Origin: JAKFVC01 sp040386595
GTDB lineage: Bacteria > Planctomycetota > Planctomycetia > Planctomycetales > Planctomycetaceae
Reading direction: 5' to 3'
Assembly: GCA_040386595.1 (NCBI GenBank)
Contig: JAZKFE010000239.1
Location: 1 to 25,419, forward strand
DNA length: 25,419 bases
Shown here: positions 1 through 7,926 of the stretch, in pieces
Position numbering within the stretch: the first letter of the stretch is position 1
How the letters are laid out: each line of letters opens with the position of its first letter
Program-made: the position numbers and the translations under genes
Notes under the pieces: model-generated
What the model was told of the DNA's origin: nothing
The model's database searches: none
What the model saw: only the letters and a program-made list of their open reading frames with translations

Positions 1-39
1 AATTGGGACTTATGGCAACACAAGATCTTCAAAGCAGTG

Positions 40-112
40 GGGTGAGGCTCCTGCCGAACCGCTAAGTCTTTCGGCTCCCAGGAGACCAAGCGGTTCGGCA
101 GGAGCCTCACCC
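40..112. repeat. Long perfect inverted repeat (24-bp arms)
   Basis: Arms at 40-63 and 89-112 are perfect reverse complements, separated by a 25-nt loop. The right arm contains the core CGGTTCGGCAGGAGCCTCAC. The element lies just past the 3' end of the minus-strand gene that stops at 147, so it could end or protect that transcript, but there is no T-tract as in a classical intrinsic terminator. From memory, this core resembles intergenic repeats scattered through planctomycete genomes; no second copy lies in this window. Confidence 0.85.
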
Positions 113-146
113 TCCCAGAATCGTTCACGGCGTTGCCGTCATTAGG

Positions 147-647
147 CTATGCCTGTGCGGCGTACTTCTCGGCGTATTCGAGAATCCACTGGTCGATCGT
201 TTGGATCAGGACCTCGACGTCCACGTCGGGCAAACGCTGATATTGGTTGCGGCTGAAGATCTCTTTGTTGCGGATCGAACCCTTGCCGGCCAGTTCCACA
301 ATGTGGGCACTGGAGAAGGGCTTAATCACTAGCAACAGCTTGCTGTAGAAACGGCTGTAGTAGGTTTTGGGTTGCGCTTTTCCCGCTCCCAACCCCAGGT
401 CGTCGCGGTACATCTCCGCGCCCCAACCTTCTTCGCCGACGACCGACCGGCATTCAAATCCGGGGAAGTGATCGGTCAGCTGCCGCAGACATTGTTCGAT
501 GTGATCGGACAATTGGATCCGCAAGTCGCCATGCAATTTGCGCAGTTCGTCTTCGTTCAGTGCCCGCGAGACGCGAGCCTGATCATTCACATCACTTACT
601 TTTTGGCCACGTTCAATGGCCTGCTGCAGCCGTTTATTGAAATCCAT
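147..647 (-). CDS. Conserved hypothetical protein, 166 aa
   Basis: Open frame from ATG (647) to TAG (147-149). No signal peptide or membrane segment is visible. The N-terminal third is charged and helical (NKRLQQAIERGQKV, residues 4-17). The middle holds WGAEMYRDDLG and YYSRFYSKLLLVIKPFSSAH, which look like a compact alpha/beta fold. The C-terminus is a helix ending in EYAEKYAAQA. I do not recognise the family. Codon use and composition look like the neighbours, and it covers the strand better than the overlapping plus-strand frame, so it is probably real. No clear Shine-Dalgarno sequence precedes the ATG. It stands alone: the next gene starts 560 bp away on the other strand. No function is proposed. 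Confidence 0.75.
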   Translation of the reverse strand: MDFNKRLQQAIERGQKVSDVNDQARVSRALNEDELRKLHGDLRIQLSDHIEQCLRQLTDHFPGFECRSVVGEEGWGAEMYRDDLGLGAGKAQPKTYYSRFYSKLLLVIKPFSSAHIVELAGKGSIRNKEIFSRNQYQRLPDVDVEVLIQTIDQWILEYAEKYAAQA

Positions 648-798
648 GGGTCTATTTTGCCGACGTTCATGAGCCTTTGCAATGCTCCTCAGAAGCTTGC
701 GGGGGCTGAGGGAGGGTTGGATGCGGGAGAATTTGGTGTATCAGCTTTTTCAATACTATCGCGGTTTCACTTTTGCCGTCGCCTGACTCTTTGTGAAT

Positions 799-873
799 GT
801 CGAAGGAGCCCGGCCTCTTGTTCGCTGCGCTCACCCAGATTCGAGAATCCGGGCTACCCATCGACGTTGTCGA
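799..873 (+). repeat. Dispersed repeat family B, copy 1
   Basis: The segment runs from GTCGAAGGAGCCCGGCC to GGGCTACCC (799-859) and contains the imperfect hairpin CCCAGATTCGAGAATCCGGG. A second small palindrome, ATCGACGTTGTCGAT-like, follows directly (860-873). Related copies in this window are at 6414-6526 (reverse), 8764-8810, 10421-10471 and 18228-18341. It is non-coding: the short frames crossing it are made of repeat sequence. Confidence 0.85.
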
Positions 874-1207
874 TGTGAAGGCCGACATTCCATGAATTAT
901 AGCGCTTCATTCGCGGTCCAGTAGGAAGTTGTTGTTGGCAAATGGCCACCGATGTTCGGTGGGAATTCAACAGAATTGTCGATCGTGACGGTTGTGGCTG
1001 TTTCTGAGGTCGGTCGGGATCGTAACTGCTGGCGATAATCGCAGGCCATGTCGGTTGTTACGTCAGCAGAGACTCTGCTGGCGAAAGGGGGACGATTGGT
1101 TCTGAAATTGCGGGCCAGGGCGATTCTCCGCTGTCGCTTCCCGTGGTCTGAGTCGGTAGAATGCAGTGTCCCCGATCCGAGTTGCCGATCGCGGACGATT
1201 TTGCGGA
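874..1207. other. Intergenic stretch without recognised gene
   Basis: No convincing coding frame is present. The only structure seen is a perfect 17-nt palindrome CAGCAGAGACTCTGCTG at 1064-1080 (8-bp arms around one base). It has no T-tract and sits about 130 bp ahead of the large gene, so it could be an operator or mRNA hairpin; this is speculative. Promoters for the 1208 gene must lie here, but no clear -35/-10 pair could be assigned. Confidence 0.5.
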
Positions 1208-4200
1208 ATGTCGTCTGTCAAGAATGGTTCTGTCTCGATGAGTGTCTCCGGTTCGAATCCGTTAGCTGCGGTGCTCACCCCCGACGATGAAACTGCGCTG
1301 CAAGGCGTGCTCGGGTACCTGAATTTCGCCGGCGGCAAGCCTGATATCAAATTTCAGGGATATCTCAATCAGCTGCACACGCGGTTGGGTGTGGGGCGTT
1401 GGAGGGAACTGGCCGCGATCCTGCGCGATGCGTTGCAGCGTTACGTCGGGACCAGTGCCGTGTTTGCCAACGTCGATCAGGCGACGCAGGTGTTGCGTCT
1501 GGTATTCGATGAAGTTGCTCCCGCCTATCGCAAGTTCCATGCGGACTTGTTGTTTCAGTTAGCCGACAGCGAATACGAAGTGCCGTTTTTCCTGGCCCGG
1601 CTGTGCGAAGCGACGCTCGCGCAAGGTGGCCCCTGGGATGAAACCGAACGGATCGTCACCGGTGCCCTGACGCAGCTGAACGATTTTCTGGGACATCGCC
1701 CGGTCGCGATGCTCGAAAACGGCCAGGCGATGCAGCCCTACCCGCACGAACGCTTCCGCCCGATTCCGATTTATCTCGCCGGAGTCGGCGTGTCGGTCGG
1801 CCCGTATCAAGAAATTCTCGAACGAGTCATTCAGCACCTCAAGGACACTCCGTCCGCGGTGCTCGAAGACGCCCATTTTCACCTGGAGCAGCTCGACGAA
1901 ATCGCCTTAGATCCGCGGGCCTATGACCATCAGCATCCCGTGTTCAAACGCACGAACTACATGTTCGGCGAATGGGATCCGCATCAGATCGACAACAAAG
2001 GCCGCTATCGGCGGTTCGTGCTGCGGTCGGTGGTCTTGGGAGCCCTGCTCGACTGGATGCGGGTCGTGGAAAAACTTCCGCATGAGGAAGTGATTTACGA
2101 AGCGGCCGCCGTGTTGTGCGGCACCATGCTGATGGCCTCGACCATCAGCGGCTCGGGCCCGAATACCTATGATTCCACCGTCAGTCTGGGGACCTTGTTG
2201 TCCAAGGTGGCGCGGCAGCGCGACGCCTTCTACGCCCGATTGCTGGAGACGGTGACCGGTAAGCACGCGGATCGCTTGAAGAAAGAATCGCATCAGGCCA
2301 AGCAGCCGTTTGGCAAGGTGCGGCAGCATCTCAATTTGTTCGTCGCCAATAACGGTTCCAAACAGGTGCAGCATGGGCATCTGTCGTATCTGTTTGCGCG
2401 GATGGGTTTCCCCGAAGCGGCGCGTGAGCAGGCCTTAAAAATCCCTGCCAATGCGGCCCGTTTTGAATGCGAACTGGAATGGCGGCTGACGTCGGCCCAT
2501 TTGTTGCTCGACCGGGGCGCCATCGTGGAAGCGGCGGCCTTGTTGCCGGAGATCGAGGACTGGTTGCATCGCGGCATTGATTGCGGAGCCTTGGCCGATC
2601 CCTGGAATATCCTGGGATTCCAGGGGAATTTCCCGCTGTTCCATGCGCGTGAAGATACGGTCGTCGATCCGCGGATCGAAAAAATGCTGTATCTGATCGA
2701 CCAGATCCTGGTGCTGGATGCTCGTGTCGTCAGTGAAGCGGCGGCCGATGGGCAGCGGATTCTGCGGGAAAAACTGTCTTACAGCTGTCGCAAGTTTGCC
2801 GAGTGGTGGGACCAGTTCGCCAGTTCGACCGTGTCGGGATTGCCCGAGGTCAAGGCTCTGGAGAGCTTCGAGTCGGCCAATCAGGTCGCGGATGCGCTGG
2901 CCGAATGGCACGCGGCGGGTGAAGCGGCCGGGGACATTTCCTTCTGGCGGCAGCACATTCACAAGTTTGAAACGGCCAAAGCCTATGCGCTGGTGCTCGA
3001 TGTTCTGCTGAGCAAGCAGGATACTGTCGCCGCAATGGCCTTGCTGATTCAATGGCTCAGTCAGGCCGATCTGGTCGGTTTGGAAGCGGGTTCGTACTCG
3101 TTCCACAATCTGATTTTCCGCTGGCTGCGGCTGGTGTTGCGGATTGATCCCAAGGATGTCGCGGTCGGAACCCAGCCTGATCAGGCTGCCGAGAATCTGA
3201 AGCGTTTTCAAAAGGCCTGGCCGATCATCGTCCGGCTGTTTGATTACATGGAAGCCAACGCCGGCGACTACTGGTCGGTCCCGACGCTCGACATCGTGCT
3301 GCCCCGTATGCAGCGCCCCGACGAGATGGAGCGTCCGCGGGACGACGATGAAGATGACGACGACGAACTGTTCGATGCGGCCTATGAAAACGTGGTCTTC
3401 CGCGACAGTGCGAAAGATGGCCACGAAGGCAGCACGATGGACACCGGGCGGTCGTCCTTCGACACTGATCTCGACACGTTGGCGCAGCGTTTGGATGGCC
3501 GGCTGAAGTTCCAGGTGACCTTGTCCCGGCTGTGGCAGATTGCGTCCGCCACCTACGCGACGGTGAAAATTCAGGCCTCCAAGACGGGCCACGAACATGC
3601 CGAAGCGGTGTTGGCTCCGGAACAAGTGGAGTCCCTCCGCGGCTGGTACACGCGGTCGCAGGAAGTTCAGCTGGAACTGCAACGATTGATGCAGGAAGTG
3701 TGGAAGCTGGACTTGGTCAAACCGAGCGGCGATCACGATTCTCTCGTGGAATATGACCGCCAGCTGCAGCTCAAGTTCAATCTGATGAGCGGCATCATCT
3801 TCACGCATGTTGGTTGTCATGAAGCGACCTGGCATCTGGCCAGCTGCTTGCCCGAGCAGATGCCGTCCGAAGGTCTGGCCGAATGGGAACCGCTGACAAT
3901 CACGATCTATCGGTCCATTCTGCGGGGTGAACCGGCTGCCGTTCGCGAACAGTTGCCGCTGTTGGTGCAAAAGCTGTCGCATATTCCGTTGTTGTACGTG
4001 CCGTTGGATCAAGGAGGCGATCCCGATCGCATTCTCCGCACGCGCACGTTGCAGACGGTGATCCGGTCGTTGCTCGACCATCTGCCGCGACTGGGGCTGT
4101 TCCGGGAAAGCTGGCAGTTGCTGAAGACGGCGCAGAAGATGGAACGGTACTCACCCCCGGCTGGGACCGTCATCACCGAGTTCGATCGTCTGTTCCATGC

Positions 4201-5272
4201 GGCATTCAATGCGGCCTTGGAAGGTCTGATGCAACACGCGCGGCATTGGCCTGCGGAACAGCTCTCCGACAACCAATTGGTCAGCGTGGTCAGCGGCTTG
4301 ACCGAGTACTACCACGCCTTGTGGATCGAACATAGCGACACCATGCGGCTGTCGACGTTGGAAGCGTTCGAAGATCCGACCAACTGGAAGGAAATCAAGG
4401 AGTTTATAAAGAAGTACGGCGCTGAATTCTTCCACGCGCAGATGCTGACGTTTGGAAATCTGCGAGCCATCCTGCACAACGGCGTCAGTGAGTTCCTGGA
4501 ATACCTGGCTCAGAATGATGATCCGCTGAAGCCCAACAAGCTGTTGGCGGACCTGGATGCCGGCAAGATTGCCATTGATGAAGCGGTCTTCTTCTTAGAG
4601 CTGATCTTCCGGGCGACGGTCGAAAAATATGACCGGTTCCTGGAATACAACACGACGACTACGCAGTCCGATTACGGCGAGCAATTCTTCAGCCTGCTGG
4701 ATTTCCTGCGGCTGGAAGCACAATACGAACGGCATGCCTGGGACTGTAGTCCGCTGGTGGCCGCGCATGAAGTGTTGATCCGGGAAGGCCGAGCCAGTGA
4801 AGCGTCGATGTGGCGTGGATTGTTCGAAATCCGCACGACAGAAATCGCCAAAGAATTGCTGCACGACCTGAAGAAGCTCGAGAAGCAATACGGCATGCGG
4901 TTGCCCGGCATCACCGACTTGTTGAATGAAAAATTCGTGAAGCCGCTGGCTCTCGACGAGTTGCTGGCGTTGGTTCCCGAAGCGATGAAGGATGCCCGTG
5001 ATCGCCGTCGGCCGTCGGAGAGTTTTAATAAGCTGTTAAAACTGGTGCAAAACTATCTCGATACATCGACTGGCTCTGGCTTGGAGATTCCTCCGTGGTT
5101 AAGAGAACTAGAAGATGAGATCGCGGCGTTCGATCATCACGGTGATCCCCCAGAAGATAACAACGATTTCCGTTTGACCGTCCCCTTGGTGCCGATTCCT
5201 TTGGAAGAACTCGACCGCCAATTCGAGATCTGGGAAACGCCCATCAAGAAACCGCGGAAGAAGAAGTCGTAG
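1208..5272 (+). CDS. Large protein of unknown function, 1354 aa
   Basis: Continuous open frame ending TAG at 5272. I chose ATG 1208 (MSSVKNGSVSM...); an in-frame GTG at 1166 and an ATG at 1238 are alternatives, and none has a strong ribosome binding site. Sequence resembling folded protein begins near NPLAAVLTPDDET. No signal peptide or transmembrane segment is seen, so it is probably cytoplasmic. The protein is largely predicted alpha-helical, rich in Leu, Ala, Trp and Glu, with helix-turn-helix stretches of the kind seen in TPR or HEAT-like scaffolds, but without a clear repeat consensus. An acidic linker (RPRDDDEDDDDELFDAAYE, near residue 710) splits it into two halves. The C-terminus is basic (KKPRKKKS). 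No catalytic motif or known family was recognised. The gene is followed 166 bp later by cbiM, with an inverted repeat between, so no operon link is implied. Confidence 0.85.
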   Translation: MSSVKNGSVSMSVSGSNPLAAVLTPDDETALQGVLGYLNFAGGKPDIKFQGYLNQLHTRLGVGRWRELAAILRDALQRYVGTSAVFANVDQATQVLRLVFDEVAPAYRKFHADLLFQLADSEYEVPFFLARLCEATLAQGGPWDETERIVTGALTQLNDFLGHRPVAMLENGQAMQPYPHERFRPIPIYLAGVGVSVGPYQEILERVIQHLKDTPSAVLEDAHFHLEQLDEIALDPRAYDHQHPVFKRTNYMFGEWDPHQIDNKGRYRRFVLRSVVLGALLDWMRVVEKLPHEEVIYEAAAVLCGTMLMASTISGSGPNTYDSTVSLGTLLSKVARQRDAFYARLLETVTGKHADRLKKESHQAKQPFGKVRQHLNLFVANNGSKQVQHGHLSYLFARMGFPEAAREQALKIPANAARFECELEWRLTSAHLLLDRGAIVEAAALLPEIEDWLHRGIDCGALADPWNILGFQGNFPLFHAREDTVVDPRIEKMLYLIDQILVLDARVVSEAAADGQRILREKLSYSCRKFAEWWDQFASSTVSGLPEVKALESFESANQVADALAEWHAAGEAAGDISFWRQHIHKFETAKAYALVLDVLLSKQDTVAAMALLIQWLSQADLVGLEAGSYSFHNLIFRWLRLVLRIDPKDVAVGTQPDQAAENLKRFQKAWPIIVRLFDYMEANAGDYWSVPTLDIVLPRMQRPDEMERPRDDDEDDDDELFDAAYENVVFRDSAKDGHEGSTMDTGRSSFDTDLDTLAQRLDGRLKFQVTLSRLWQIASATYATVKIQASKTGHEHAEAVLAPEQVESLRGWYTRSQEVQLELQRLMQEVWKLDLVKPSGDHDSLVEYDRQLQLKFNLMSGIIFTHVGCHEATWHLASCLPEQMPSEGLAEWEPLTITIYRSILRGEPAAVREQLPLLVQKLSHIPLLYVPLDQGGDPDRILRTRTLQTVIRSLLDHLPRLGLFRESWQLLKTAQKMERYSPPAGTVITEFDRLFHAAFNAALEGLMQHARHWPAEQLSDNQLVSVVSGLTEYYHALWIEHSDTMRLSTLEAFEDPTNWKEIKEFIKKYGAEFFHAQMLTFGNLRAILHNGVSEFLEYLAQNDDPLKPNKLLADLDAGKIAIDEAVFFLELIFRATVEKYDRFLEYNTTTTQSDYGEQFFSLLDFLRLEAQYERHAWDCSPLVAAHEVLIREGRASEASMWRGLFEIRTTEIAKELLHDLKKLEKQYGMRLPGITDLLNEKFVKPLALDELLALVPEAMKDARDRRRPSESFNKLLKLVQNYLDTSTGSGLEIPPWLRELEDEIAAFDHHGDPPEDNNDFRLTVPLVPIPLEELDRQFEIWETPIKKPRKKKS

Positions 5273-5289
5273 TGCGGAACGGCGTTGTC

Positions 5290-5415
5290 ATAGTCGTTGT
5301 TCGCTCCGCGAACAGAACGTGTTCGCAGTGGCGAGCTTGAATCGGCATTGCCGTTTAATATCGAATCCAACCAAATACAAAAACGCGTTCAGTTCGCGGA
5401 GCGAACAACGACTAT
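5290..5415. repeat. Perfect 24-bp inverted repeat ahead of cbiM
   Basis: Arms at 5290-5313 and 5392-5415 are exact reverse complements, separated by 78 nt. Each arm holds the core GTTCGCTCCGCGAAC or its complement, itself a small hairpin. The right arm ends 23 nt before the cbiM start codon, so the element occupies its leader. It could end transcription from the upstream gene or shape the cbiM leader. A cobalamin riboswitch was looked for here and not found. Basis: arms seen directly; role inferred. Confidence 0.85.
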
Positions 5416-5426
5416 CAGCTTGCTTT

Positions 5427-5430
5427 GAGG
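5427..5430 (+). promoter_or_regulatory. Ribosome binding site (GAGG) of cbiM
   Basis: GAGG lies 8 nt before ATG 5439 and supports the short start, which places His at position 2, rather than the upstream start at 5319 that would run through the inverted repeat. Confidence 0.6.
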
Positions 5431-5438
5431 TTTCTGCG

Positions 5439-6410
5439 ATGCATATTCGAGACGGCTTCCTGACCCCCGATGTGTGCCTGGCAACGGGCGTGATCGCGTT
5501 AGGGGCTTTGGCCTGGAGTGTTCGGAAACTCAGAAACTCGCTGGCCGATCGCACGGTGCCGCTGACCGGAATGACGGCATCGCTGATTTTCGCAGGTCAG
5601 ATGGTGAATTTTGCTCTGCCCCCCCTGCCCGTTTCGGGTCACTTGTTGGGGGGCGTTCTCGCCGCGGCGCTATTGGGCCCGTGGGCGGGATGTGTGGCGA
5701 TCTCGTTGGTACTGATCATTCAGCTGGCCCTGTTTTATGACGGCGGCTGGACGGTGCTCGGGGCCAACATTGTCAACATGGGCGTCATCGGGACTTGGGG
5801 TGGCTATGCCATCTACACCGCACTGCGGAACCTGCTGGGGACCGGCCGTCGAGGCACGTTGATTGCGGCGTTCTTCGCGTCTTGGCTGAGCGTGCTGGCG
5901 GCGGCCAGTGTGTTCTGCCTGGAGTTCTGGCTCTCGCACCGGCACCAGGGATACAACTTTTCGCAGGTCTTCGGCTGGATGGTCTTTTTGCATTGCCTGA
6001 TCGGCATTGGCGAGGGGCTGATTACCGCGCTCGTCCTGAGCTTTGTGCTGGTGCAGCGTCCTGACTTGTTAGAGCAAAAGAGTGGTTCCGCGACCGTTCT
6101 CTCGGGAGTCGGCCGCTTTGTGTTTGCGGGTGTGATTGCCGCGTTAGGAGTGGCCTCATTTCTTGCGCCGTTTGCGTCGGAGCACGATGATGGATTAGAG
6201 GCGGTGGCTGATCGTACGGGATTTGCGAACCTGGGAACCGTCACCAAGGTGTTGGTCCTGGACGAATACGCGATCCCAGCACTCAGCGATTACCCGGGGC
6301 TCAGTACGGCCGTTGCGGGAATTATTGGTACACTGGTCGTGCTGGCTGCCGCTTGGGGCTTGAGTGCCCTGGTGAAATGGTCGCGACCCGCGGCATCACC
6401 GAAGGTCTAA
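5439..6410 (+). CDS. cbiM: CbiM-type Co2+/Ni2+ ECF transporter S-component with C-terminal PDGLE domain
   Basis: A 323-aa membrane protein. It begins MHIRDGFL; in CbiM/NikM proteins the free N-terminus and His2 form the metal site, so the start must be at this ATG and not upstream. Family motifs follow: FAGQMVNFALPPLPVSGHLLGG, QLALFYDGGWTVLGANIVNMG and HCLIGIGEGLITALVLSF, spread over about six membrane helices (residues 1-210). After a linker there is another helix, then HDDGLEAVADRTGF, which matches the PDGLE domain that replaces CbiN in some cobalt/nickel transporters, and a final membrane helix. Established knowledge: CbiM works with the membrane partner CbiQ and the ATPase CbiO. Neither gene is in this window; the next gene is unrelated and on the opposite strand. 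The metal is likely cobalt (for B12) or nickel; the sequence does not decide. Confidence 0.92.
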   Translation: MHIRDGFLTPDVCLATGVIALGALAWSVRKLRNSLADRTVPLTGMTASLIFAGQMVNFALPPLPVSGHLLGGVLAAALLGPWAGCVAISLVLIIQLALFYDGGWTVLGANIVNMGVIGTWGGYAIYTALRNLLGTGRRGTLIAAFFASWLSVLAAASVFCLEFWLSHRHQGYNFSQVFGWMVFLHCLIGIGEGLITALVLSFVLVQRPDLLEQKSGSATVLSGVGRFVFAGVIAALGVASFLAPFASEHDDGLEAVADRTGFANLGTVTKVLVLDEYAIPALSDYPGLSTAVAGIIGTLVVLAAAWGLSALVKWSRPAASPKV

Positions 6411-6413
6411 ATG

Positions 6414-6526
6414 GGGTAGCCCAGATTCTCGAATCTGGGTAAGCGCAGCGAACAAGAGGTCAAGCTCCTTCGACTCTGCCACAAACGACATTCTTGGCGA
6501 GCCGGGCGACGTCAGTCCCCGGATTC
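6414..6526 (-). repeat. Dispersed repeat family B, long copy (reverse orientation)
   Basis: This is the reverse complement of the element at 18228-18341. It includes the hairpin CCCAGATTCTCGAATCTGGG and the segments AGCGCAGCGAACAAGAGG, AGCTCCTTCGACTC and TTGGCGAGCCGGGCGACGTC. It begins 4 nt after the cbiM stop codon and abuts the next palindrome block at 6527. Confidence 0.85.
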
Positions 6527-6744
6527 TGTTGGGCTCTTCGTCGGTTTCCAGCCCCAACGGGGCGCACTAGGCCAGCCCAGGGCAACGCCCTGGGAAAATG
6601 GTCTAACACAGAAAATAAGCCCTGAAGGGGCGCGCCCCTTCAGGGCTTATGGCTTAATTTGTATCGAAATCCCAGGGCGATGCCCTGGGCTGGCCTAGTG
6701 CGCCCCGGTTGGGGCTCAAGGCGGTTGTCTTTCAAACCAACCCC
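6527..6744. repeat. Compound palindrome block (family A), copy 1
   Basis: Outer arms at 6550-6595 and 6670-6716 are nearly perfect reverse complements (about 46 nt, core GGCCAGCCCAGGGC). Each arm holds its own small hairpin, CCCAGGGCAACGCCCTGGG on the left. At the centre, 6615-6650 is a perfect 36-bp palindrome around GGGGCGCGCCCC. A second copy with the same boundaries is at 10224-10416. The block lies between the convergent genes cbiM and the BtaB-like methyltransferase. Non-coding; it may work as a bidirectional terminator or be a mobile REP-like element. Confidence 0.9.
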
Positions 6745-6833
6745 ACTGACGCAACAGATTTCACGAGAGAGAGTCGTCACAAAGGGCAACTCAATGCCAA
6801 CGTTTCCAATCCCTGACGTCAGGCCACGCAGGA

Positions 6834-7580
6834 TTACCTTTGTGGGGTGTCGGCTTCGGGCTTGCGGCCGATGAAGATGTAGTACGGCACGCGTGAAAAG
6901 GGCATGTAGGGGATTCTCGCCCGATGTTCGCTCAGCTTGACCGGGGTAAAGTGGCGGTGCAGATAGGGCAGATGGTCGGGGGACGGGAAGACGTTGTCGA
7001 ACCGGAACCAGTTCGGCCAGAAGGTCGACGTCGACCACGAGTGCTTCGCGCGGCCGGTGTCGGGATATTTCCGCGACACATAAAAATCGACCACGCCGAT
7101 CAGGCCCCCTGGCTTCAGCATTTTGTACGCTTGATCGATGGCTGAAAACCAGTCGGGGATCATCGTCAGTGAGTACGAAAACGTGACCAGATCGACCTGT
7201 TGCTGAGGCATCCAGGTGGTGGCGTCCGTTTCGACCGTGCTGACATTGTTCCAGCCGCGGGCTTTGATGCGTTCTTGAGCCACCTTCAGCAGCGACCCCG
7301 ACAGATCAACCAGTTGCAGTTGTTCGAATTTGGAGATTCGGTCGCCTAGGAATTCCAGGTTGGCCCCGGTGCCGCCCCCCATGTCGACGGCTCGATCACC
7401 GTCTTTGACGGGCAACGCTTCCCACATCTCGCGGCGGCCCTGCAGCAGGCGACGGCGGAAATCGTCGTAACCTTCGGCTTGCTTCCCGTAGAAACTTTCC
7501 AGACGTTCCGAATGTGTTTTGCCGCGAATCGGGCTGACGGCCATGTGCCAGAGGATCTTGAGATCCGAAGAAAACGACAT
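6834..7580 (-). CDS. BtaB-like SAM-dependent methyltransferase, 248 aa
   Basis: Start ATG at 7580 (MSFSSDLKILW), preceded by GAAGGAA with 6-nt spacing; stop TAA at 6834-6836. Class I methyltransferase fold: motif I is VDMGGGTGANLEFLG (residues 65-79), followed by LQLVDLSGSLL (acidic ribose-binding loop), VETDATTW and the post-motif LKPGGLIGVVDFYVS. The N-terminal stretch LESFYGKQAEGYDDFRRRLL is typical of BtaB, the enzyme that methylates the amino group of diacylglyceryl-homoserine three times to make the betaine lipid DGTS; the match is from recall of the family. The partner enzyme BtaA is not in this window, so the substrate remains uncertain; a general lipid or small-molecule methyltransferase is the alternative. 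It acts in the cytoplasm or at the membrane surface. It converges with cbiM and diverges from the SDR gene. Confidence 0.82.
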   Translation of the reverse strand: MSFSSDLKILWHMAVSPIRGKTHSERLESFYGKQAEGYDDFRRRLLQGRREMWEALPVKDGDRAVDMGGGTGANLEFLGDRISKFEQLQLVDLSGSLLKVAQERIKARGWNNVSTVETDATTWMPQQQVDLVTFSYSLTMIPDWFSAIDQAYKMLKPGGLIGVVDFYVSRKYPDTGRAKHSWSTSTFWPNWFRFDNVFPSPDHLPYLHRHFTPVKLSEHRARIPYMPFSRVPYYIFIGRKPEADTPQR

Positions 7581-7586
7581 CGGGCA

Positions 7587-7593
7587 TTCCTTC
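7587..7593 (-). promoter_or_regulatory. Ribosome binding site (GAAGGAA) of the methyltransferase
   Basis: GAAGGAA on the minus strand ends 6 nt before ATG 7580. It excludes the much longer open frame that continues upstream to 7877. Confidence 0.65.
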
Positions 7594-7926
7594 AAGCTCG
7601 ACCCGGGTGACGCGGGACGAGGACAATATATATGGTCGAACAGTCTAGATCGGCGCGGTTTGATCGCGAATTTTCCGTCCGGGTGCCACTGGCCGCACCG
7701 GGGGCGCAAAAAACGTCTCGCATGTTGTAGCAGCGCCGGAGCGTTTGGCGTAGTGATTCGCGCTGTCGGAAACCACACTGACCGCGGGTTTGCACAACTG
7801 GGAGAGCTGCGATAACCTTGCGTCGAATGTCGAATCGACGCATTAGAACGTGGCATTTCGAAGGCGGCACTGAACAAAAAAATCCGCCCGCGAGTACTTC
7901 TCGCACTTCAAAAACTCAGGGAAAAC
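7594..7926. other. Divergent intergenic region
   Basis: A spacer between the divergently transcribed methyltransferase and SDR genes. It must hold both promoters. An AT-rich patch (CAATATATATGG, 7624-7635) could be part of a minus-strand promoter, but no -35 partner was convincing. The open frames crossing this region have poor composition and no ribosome binding sites, so no gene is called. Confidence 0.4.

Noticed and set aside
372..878. Plus-strand frame overlapping the 166-aa gene
   Set aside because: It runs through the repeat at 799-859 and has poor composition; the minus-strand gene explains the region better.
667..888. Small minus-strand frame next to the first gene
   Set aside because: About a third of it is the family B repeat read as protein; no ribosome binding site.
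2435..4081. Long minus-strand open frame (548 codons) inside the 1354-aa gene
   Set aside because: It is a mirror of strongly biased codons of the plus-strand gene; its protein is rich in Arg, His, Gln and Pro without domain character, and it has no ribosome binding site.
5273..5438. Cobalamin riboswitch upstream of cbiM
   Set aside because: No B12-box-like core was seen; the space is filled by the inverted repeat.
7592..7906. Minus-strand frame in the divergent spacer
   Set aside because: Composition (Arg/Cys-rich) and lack of ribosome binding site indicate non-coding; it would also cover the promoters of both neighbours.
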